A stretch of 64,000 nucleotides of DNA from Piper betle (Eukaryota; Streptophyta; Magnoliopsida; Piperales; Piperaceae): positions 1-64,000 of the forward strand of contig JAURVB010003318.1 of NCBI GenBank assembly GCA_033002965.1, written 5' to 3'. How positions within the stretch are numbered: position 1 is the first letter of the stretch; the number at the start of each line of letters is the position of its first letter. The notes beneath the pieces were generated by a model, which saw nothing but the letters and a program-made list of their open reading frames with translations, made no database searches and was not told where the DNA came from. The position numbers and the translations under genes are program-made. Shown piece after piece: positions 57,950 to 64,000 of the stretch.

Positions 57950-58796
57950 GGAAACCCTTGTTGTCAACCTACTGAATCGAGTTGTATACTCTTGATAGTC
58001 TGATTGTCCTAATTGCAGGTTCATGGTATCTTCCAATTGCGCCCAAGAAGATATTTCTTGATGTTGTTGCAGCACATCAAATTTCTCTGCTCGCCTGAAC
58101 CAAGAATTAGGATCCTTTGAACCATCGAATTCTGGAAAACTGATCTTGGATCCCCTCACCCAAGCCTCACTTGGAATGTTATGCAGGAAGCCCTCCTGGA
58201 CATTCTGTCGAACAGGTTCCATGCCAAATCTGGGCGTCATGACTGGTCCTCCAAATTGCTGATGTCTACCAACAGAGCCCTGCTGATGTCTACCACCAAA
58301 CAACATGGCATGCTCTTCCAAATGGTTATTACCACTGGATTCCCTGCAATTGTGGTCCACTCCCTGAATGCATCAAGAACTCCTCCTGTTGCAATGGATG
58401 GTGGATGCCCTGCAAGTAATCATCTCGGCGTCGCCTGCTGCTCGACGACCTGAATTGTTCCTCTTGCTGCTGATCGCGATTGATTCTCTGCCTAGGATCA
58501 TCAACCCCCACATCATTTGCAGGAACCCTAATCATCGAGGTACCAATCCCCTCTCGATGCCCCAATCCATCAATTCTTGATTGTAACAATAATTCCAATT
58601 TTGCAGACATATTGGAAACAGCAGCAAGCAATTGATATTGAACCTTACGAATTTGTGCAAATTCTTCAGAATTGGATGAAGAACTCATACCTCCCTCGCC
58701 AGGCTCTGATACCAATCTGGTGTGATCTTCCTTCCCCAATTCGACGACAAGCTCCTTCCCTTTGCCTTGCTTGCTCCCCTGCCTCGATGGCGCCAT
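57950..58796 (-). CDS. gag of the non-autonomous LTR element (one frameshift)
   Basis: I place the start at 58796, inside the 5' LTR, because MAP...GKG... at this position is shared with the second family member at 63805. An upstream in-frame ATG at 58814 has no counterpart there. The frame passes through the primer-binding site (LVSEPGEGG) into SSSSNSEEFAQIRKVQYQLL and AAVSNMSAKLELLLQSRI, a likely coiled coil. It shifts by one base near 58340-58365. It then continues with PSEAWVRGSKISFPEFDGSK, DPNSWFRRAEKFDVLQQHQE and LGQSDYQEYTTRFSRLTTRV, which resembles the retrotransposon gag domain of Ty3/gypsy elements. The gag is abruptly joined to the SET fragment after TTRV. No zinc knuckle is present. 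Confidence 0.7.
58702..58715 (-). other. Primer-binding site (tRNA-iMet)
   Basis: The minus strand reads TTGGTATCAGAGCC two bases after the end of the 5' LTR, complementary to the 3' end of initiator methionine tRNA. It is also translated as LVSEP in the gag frame. Confidence 0.9.
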
Positions 58797-59046
58797 GGAG
58801 AAGAAGACCTGCAACGGAATTCAGCTGGAGCTTGATGGATCGAGATAGTGGATGGAGAAGGGAGCAGAAGAGAATTCTGGCTCCCTTGGCGATCTCCTGA
58901 AAAGTCGGACTGGAAACAACAATAACAACAAAACAAGAATTCAATTTCATCAAAAAGTGTTCTGTTACAACTTCATGCTCTGTTTTATACCCTGTTTTCC
59001 CATCCCGTCCTCTGTTATCCCGCCAGCTCTCCCTTTATTCATACCA
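58718..59046 (-). repeat. 5' LTR of the host-gene-carrying element
   Basis: 329 bp, TG...CA ends. It holds a TATA box (58981-58990) and the gag start (58796). The likely R/U5 region is GC-rich and coding. Confidence 0.93.
58981..58990 (-). promoter_or_regulatory. TATA box in the 5' LTR
   Basis: The minus strand reads GTATAAAACA about 55 bp into the LTR. The second family member has GATATAAAAACA at the comparable place (63623-63634). Transcription would start roughly 30 bp downstream, leaving a leader of about 150 nt before the gag ATG. Confidence 0.6.
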
Positions 59047-59051
59047 GTAAT

Positions 59052-60757
59052 GCTATCATGAACCAGTTCATCCTCCAATGACTTGTTTGCAGTATGCATT
59101 ACAGCCAATTTAGTTTCCAAAACATTTACTAAACTCATTTTATTGGTAGAGCTTCCTTAAATGAGTGCACTGTTTCCTGCTGAAACGGTGACCATTCCCA
59201 TGATTGATGTTGATGATGGAAAGACTCTGGAAGCACTGTTTCTTATGGAAACTGGACAACATTTTCAATAATTTTTACATTGTCACCTAAACACTCGGAT
59301 GGCTTCATGTCTTGCACTAGCAACTTTCCAGAAGCTGCAACTTTAGATGCAAACTTTGAAATTTTCATGCCTGAAATTAGAAGAGAAAAGGACTGAGTCA
59401 ATGACTTCGGGTTGTTTGCTTCAAAAAGCAAACCATGCACCCCATCAACAACCTGCAAACAACAAATACTTGGCTTTAAACTCTATTTCACTTCAACAAG
59501 GGTGAGGGCGCAGCTACTGACTAGAAAAGATGTATAGTAGCACTAAAATGAAAGAACCTACAGAGTCAAAAGTTCATATATCTATCACTTGAAGAATGAT
59601 AAGACTAGAATATAAGCAGATAAACGAAATCAATGCCCAAGACTTAATAAAATTGAAGTTATGAGTTTCCAATCTCATCAATGCCCAAAAATTTATAGTC
59701 TTTTTAGTGAGTGTCAAAGACTGAACAGAGATTTAGCAAGTACATCAGAGATTTAACAATCACATATGCAAGAAAATTATCACTACCTTCTTAAAATTAA
59801 ACCAACAATATGGAAGAACCTTTATAACATATAACATCACATACAAATATTACAAAGTTTGATATCCAAGTCAAAAAAGTATATACTCACATATCTTTTT
59901 ATAGTAGCCAAATCAGGAGCTATGATGGGTATTTCAAAGGACAAAGCTCGAGCAAGATGAAAAGTTCTGTTGATCTTTAACTGAATCATAAATAACAATA
60001 TCAGCCATCAAGAACAAGGCATTGATATCATCATCTGCAATCTAGTGCTTTAAAGAATCATCAGGAAGTCCCGCAGTGATCAGCTTCCTGTATAAAATTT
60101 AAACTAGCCAGCACATAAAAGAAATGTGTGCAGTGGACCCCTCACTGCATACCTTAAAAGCATTCTGGTAGCCTTCAGAAGTGTTCCCATCCAAAAAATA
60201 AACTTAAAAGTTCCCCCTTCCACGGTCTCTGTCTTCTCTAGGTTCATTAGTAGAGGACCAACACTTTCCAAAATCACTGCATGAAGCCATGGTAACTCAT
60301 CATAAAACAAAGAGGTTCCAGTCAAAAGAGTTTTAGAATGAGACAGAATGTACCTTTTAACTGCAGAGACATCAGCTAGGGTATCAGAAATGACAAAAAA
60401 GTTCTCAGTATCAAGCACGCTGTACATCATCTAATGTGAAGAAATTACAGAGTGAAAAACCTCAGAGTATGGATCTTTTAAAAGAACAAAACTGACAGAG
60501 CATCGTTGCCTAAAGAGAGAAGTAAGGAAACACAACAATATCAGCCCTACTGAAAGCATTTCTCCATTCGTCTAATAGACTCAACCAATTCATCTGCGCA
60601 TACAAAGACAACCATTTTCCCAGTACATCCTCCATGACAAGCCATATAAAAGGTATGGAGCTGAAAGGTTCCTGAATAAGACTGTATAACCATGTAAACT
60701 AACAATCTATGACCACGAAAAGGATCTCCAATATGTTACAACGATTAGATCCAATAT
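59052..60757 (-). pseudogene. GT4-type glycosyltransferase pseudogene GT-II, unit 1 above the LTR element
   Basis: The exon from about 59452 down to the insertion reads VVDGVHGLLFEANNPKSLTQ, SFSLLISGMKISKFASKVAA and SECLGDNVKIIENVVQFP, then a stop. The upstream exon (60104-60430) reads MMYSVLDTENFFVISDT, TGTSLFYDELPWLHAVILES and VGPLLMNLEKTETVEGGTFK, then a frameshift. A further piece near 60000 reads LMADIVIYDSVKDQQ. These correspond to the donor-sugar-binding half of At4g01210/At5g04480-type enzymes. Unit 1 ends near 60757, where its sequence jumps to the start of unit 2. Confidence 0.82.
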
Positions 60758-63350
60758 AAAAATGTTCTAACAATCCTTGAGAAAATGTAAAATCCCGAAG
60801 AGTGAAAATATATGAACTATTAACGTTGCACATTAAAACCCATTTGGAGAAGCCTAACATGGTGATTGAACATAAATTCATGAAGAACTATGAAGTAAAA
60901 AATAAAAATAATAATAATGATAATAATGATAAAAAGAACAACATCAACAACAATAACAATAATAATAATAACAATAACAATTAACAATAATAATTACTCA
61001 CCATGTTTAATCCTCGATAAAGAGATCCATGGTGTACGAATGACCATGCACCACGCCCATCATAAACTTCATATATACATGGGTTGGCCAGTTCTCTCCC
61101 GTTCACCTTCATCTCTCATTACTCTCAGCTTTAATTTTTTTAGCTTTTTTAGCACTATGGTAAATATCATCCCAAGAACCCAAGCTTCTCTCAGTTCTTT
61201 CTACAAGCTACATAGACCAAGAAAGAGTTCCACATTAACATCCTTAAAACTCCCCAAATACCAAAACCATTCTGTTAATGCTCACCACATCCGGTTCATG
61301 TCTATCATGTTCTTCAACAATTTCTACTTCCATCTGGGTAATGCTATCATGAACCATATTATTAGTTTCATCCTCCAATTAGTGCTACTATAACTTATGA
61401 AAGAACCTACAGAGTCAAAAGTTCACATGTCTATAACTTGAAGAATGCTAAGACTAGACTATAAGCAGATAAACGAAATTGATACAAATTTCCAACCTTA
61501 TCAACGCCCAAGGCTTAATATTATTTTTTAGTGAGGAGTTAAAAGTTCATATATCTATTACTTGAAAAATGCTAACAATAAACTATAAGCAGACATACGA
61601 AGTTGAAGTTATGAGTTTCCAATCTCATCAATGCCCAAAAATTAATAATCTTTTTGTGAGTGTCAAAGACTGAACAGAGATTTAGCAAGTACATCAGAGA
61701 TTTAGCAATCACATATGCAAGAAAATTATCACTACCTTCTTAAAATTAAACCAACAATATGGAAGAACCTTCAGAACATATAACATCACATACAAATATT
61801 ACAAAGTTTGATATCCCAGTTAAAAAAGTATGTACTCTTATATCTTTTTATAATAGCCAAATCAGGAGCTATAATGGGTATTTCAAAGGACATGGCTCGA
61901 GCCAACAAAGATGAAAAGCTCTGTTGATCTTTAACTGAATCATAAATAACAATATCAGCCATCAAGGAGAAGGCATTCATATCATCATCTGCATTCTAGT
62001 GCTTTAAAGAGTCATCAGGAAGTCCCAACAGTGATACAGCTTCCTGTATAAAATTTAAACTAACCAGCACATCATTGATTGATCAATAAAAAGAAATGTG
62101 TAAAGTAGACCCCTCACCGCATACCTTAAAAGCATTCTGGTAGCCATCAGAAGTGTTCCCATCCAGAAAAATGAACTTAAAAGTTCCCCCTCCACGATCT
62201 CCATCTTATCTAGGTTCATTAGTAGAGGACCAACACTTTCCAAAATCAGTGCATGACGCCATGGAAACCCGTCATAAAGCAAAGAGGTTCCAGTGAAAAA
62301 AGTTTTGGAATGTGACAGAATGTACCTTTTAACTGCCGAGACATCAACTAGGGTATCAGAAATGACGAAAAAGTTCCCAACATCAAGCATGCTGTACATC
62401 ATCTAATGGGAAGAAATCAACAGAGTCAAAAACCTCAGAGTAATGGATCTTTTAAAAGAACAAAACTGACAGGGCATCATTACCGGAAGAGAGAAGTCAG
62501 GAAACACAACAATATCAGCCCTACTGAACGCATTTCTCCATTCATCTAATAGACTCAGCCAATTCATCTGCTGCATTCAAAGATAAACGTTTTCACAGTA
62601 CATCCTCCATGACAAGCCATATATTAAAGGTATGGAACTGAAAGGTTCCTGCATAAGAATGTTTCAACCATGTAAACTAACAATCTATGACTGCGAAAAG
62701 GATCATCAACATGTTTACAACGATTAAATCCAATCATAGCTGAATACTTGACTCATTGCATGGAGTTGAGCAATTACAAAGTTTATACCTAGAAACTGCT
62801 TCTTTTGCCTCAATTGAGCTACAAATGACACATTCCTAGCTGGAAAAGAGATTCTATTTGAGTTAAATATTGTGTAATACACAACTATGCCTACTTAAAA
62901 TTGCAAGACAAGGAAAGATTTACAGTAACCAGTCAACCGCCATGACACCTTCAGAATCAAATATAATTGGCTGACAGCCGATCTGCGTCCATAAAGAGTA
63001 TGCTTCACCATCTTCCACAGCATATATCTGGTAACAAAAATTAAGGGATTTTCAAAATAATAAAAAGACATTTTTCTGTCTCCATTGAAGTTTAATCGTA
63101 GTAAAAAATAGTCTGTTTCAAAAGAAGACACAAGCAAGAAATCTGGGATTTACATGTCTAATAATAAGGTTGATAGATTGAGCTATATTAAAAAGAAGGG
63201 ATAGGTTGAGAAAGTTCCATGAGTTCAACTATGAATGGACAGGAAAAGCTACAAAAAGGAAATTAAACAAATGATAAGTTAAATAAACAAAAAGTGAACA
63301 CGACCTGCGACGGTGTATGGCAATTTCTCAGTCGAGAATTGTTACAAATC
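60758..63350 (-). pseudogene. GT4-type glycosyltransferase pseudogene GT-II, unit 2 and 5' exons
   Basis: This is a second, tandem copy of the same exons: 60764-61380 matches 54370-54923, and 61395-62710 matches 59560-60720. It lacks the VVDGVHGLLF exon present in unit 1 and contains the unoccupied GTAAT site at about 61341. Exon pieces are FSLMADIVIYDSVKDQQSFS and SLLARAMSFEIPIIAPDLAI (61786-61980), MMYSMLDVGNFFVISDTLVD and SLLYDGFPWRHALILESVGP (62200-62402), LMQEPFSSIPLI (about 62640), WRNAFSRADIVVFPDFSLPV (about 62500), and farther up IYAVEDGEAYSLWTQIGCQP (about 62960-63027). The order is that of the intact gene. Frameshifts and stops are frequent. Its upper 217 bp match the left edge of the window. 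Confidence 0.82.
60897..60985. repeat. AAT/AAC-rich microsatellite
   Basis: AATAATAATGATAATAATGA followed by AACAACATCAACAACAATAA-type repeats in the same GT intron as the repeats at 18833 and 54505. An open poly-Asn frame here is an artefact. Confidence 0.85.
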
Positions 63351-63514
63351 CTCTCTACATCCCCATGTGGCAGTCCACGGTACACATGCTCCAACCACAT
63401 CTCGAAATGATGCTCACCAATGTTTTACACTCAATCGATGCTCCTCCATAAACAACACACAATCCGTTATAACTAGTACTAGTGAACTTTGACATGAATT
63501 GATCAAACCAAGCA
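63351..63514. other. Short flank shared with 22143-22235
   Basis: The last 85 bases (from ACTCAATCGATGCTCC) match 22143-22235. The sequence ends with AAGCA, the presumed 5-bp target site of the next LTR element. No gene is seen. Confidence 0.65.
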
Positions 63515-63883
63515 TGGTATGAATATAATGGGTATAAGGTGAGTGAGGGTACTGTTGTATTGGCACGCGTTTGAATGTAAGGGTTGGCGGGAAACAACAG
63601 GGATGGGGTTTGTGAAACAGGGGATATAAAAACAGAGTGTGGGAATTGTAATTGGCATCTTTGGTGATAATAAATCTTCGTTTTAGTTTGTTATTCTCTT
63701 CCGACTTTTCAGGAAGAACAACCAGGGAGTAAGGTCCGTCCTTGCTTCCATCCATACCAATTCCACTTCGATTCCATCTTCATCACCTGCAGGTCGTCAT
63801 CGCCATGGCGCCTGTGAAGCAGAGTAGGAAGCAGAGTCGAGGGAAAGGAATCCTTGGCGACGCTGGTGAAGAAGAACCTACCA
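63515..63883 (+). repeat. 5' LTR of a second member of the host-gene-carrying family
   Basis: Begins TGGTATGAATATAATGGG and ends GAAGAACCTACCA, 369 bp. Its ends match the other family member's LTR (TGGTATGAAT...ACACCA), but much of the middle differs. It holds a TATA box at about 63623-63634. It is oriented on the plus strand, facing away from the first element. Confidence 0.88.
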
Positions 63884-64000
63884 AATTGGTATCAGAGCCT
63901 GGCGAGGGAGGTAAGAGTTCTTCATCCAATTCTGAAGAATTTGCACAAATTCGTAAGGTTCAATATCAATTGCTTGCTGCTGTTTCCAATATGTCTGCAA
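63805..64000 (+). CDS. gag N-terminus of the second family member (runs off the window)
   Basis: The ATG at 63805 lies within the LTR and reads MAPVKQSRKQSRGKGILGDA. It crosses the primer-binding site at 63886-63899 as KLVSEPGEGG and continues KSSSSNSEEFAQIRKVQYQL, LAAVSNMSA to the window edge without a stop. From the primer-binding site on it is almost identical to the gag of the element at 54924-59046. Whether this copy is autonomous or also carries host genes cannot be seen. Confidence 0.75.
   Translation, partial: MAPVKQSRKQSRGKGILGDAGEEEPTKLVSEPGEGGKSSSSNSEEFAQIRKVQYQLLAAVSNMSA

Larger units (their letters stand above)
54924..59046 (-). mobile_element. Young non-autonomous LTR retrotransposon carrying three host-gene fragments
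   Basis: LTRs at 54924-55251 and 58718-59046 start TGGTATGAAT and end ATCACACCA on the minus strand and differ only by one A in an A-run. The 5-bp target duplication GTAAT is perfect (54919-54923 and 59047-59051), and empty sites survive near 19312 and 61341. A tRNA-iMet primer-binding site (TTGGTATCAGAGCC, 58702-58715) and a polypurine tract (CATTGGGGGGGTATT, 55252-55266) complete the element. Gag is short, and protease, reverse transcriptase, RNase H and integrase are all absent. Their place is taken by intron-free sense fragments of a SET protein, a PS1-like PIN protein and an O-acetylserine(thiol)lyase. It must be moved by another element's enzymes. Insertion into a GT exon is recent. Confidence 0.93.

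Noticed and set aside
63355..63755. Minus-strand frames of 80 and 113 codons at the right edge
   Set aside because: They run antisense through the LTR of the second family member and show no domain.

Overview
The window is plant nuclear DNA, most likely from a flowering plant and probably a eudicot, although the sequence does not name a species. The signs are AT-rich spacer, GT..AG introns, copia, gypsy, TRIM and RTE retroelements, and fragments of plant gene families: an LRR receptor-like kinase ectodomain, a plant GT4-type glycosyltransferase, ABCA1, dihydroneopterin aldolase, an ATL-type RING protein and proteasome beta5. I see no clearly intact host gene. Almost everything recognisable is a pseudogene, a gene fragment or a transposable element.

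The framework is a large, decayed tandem duplication. The order 'LRR receptor fragment - non-coding block D - glycosyltransferase (GT) pseudogene', all genes on the minus strand, occurs twice: LRR-A 2226-3676, D1 3715-16112 (split by a 7.8-kb LTR element), GT-I 17990-20226; then LRR-B 37520-44220 and LRR-C 44347-46031, D2 49259-52747, GT-II 53940-63350. The first 217 bases of the window repeat 63134-63350, so another GT copy lies just outside the left edge.

Between the two halves, 28.9-36.9 kb holds fragments of four unrelated host genes: ABCA1 (5' end), dihydroneopterin aldolase, two overlapping ATL RING pieces, and proteasome beta5. Three of them keep introns, so they moved as DNA. A TRIM array of four LTRs and three internal units sits among them inside one target-site duplication.

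The most striking object is a very young non-autonomous LTR retrotransposon at 54924-59046 (minus strand). Its two LTRs of about 328 bp differ by one base and it has a perfect GTAAT target duplication. It has a tRNA-iMet primer-binding site, a polypurine tract, a short gag, and no pol. The space normally used by pol holds intron-free sense fragments of three host genes in series: a Rubisco-methyltransferase-like SET protein, a PARALLEL SPINDLE 1-like PIN-domain protein, and an O-acetylserine(thiol)lyase. A second family member enters at 63515 in the opposite orientation. In both, the gag frame opens inside the LTR and runs through the primer-binding site.

Other elements are: a gypsy-like non-coding LTR element (4088-11854) with unequal LTRs and a phased 20-bp repeat; a copia element (38779-43914) inserted in LRR-B; a rearranged copia fragment (534-1898); an RTE-type LINE (13769-14943) with its target duplication; an inverted-repeat MITE-like element in both D copies; a CACTA-type transposase fragment (20565-21125); and a partial gypsy-type LTR from 24435.
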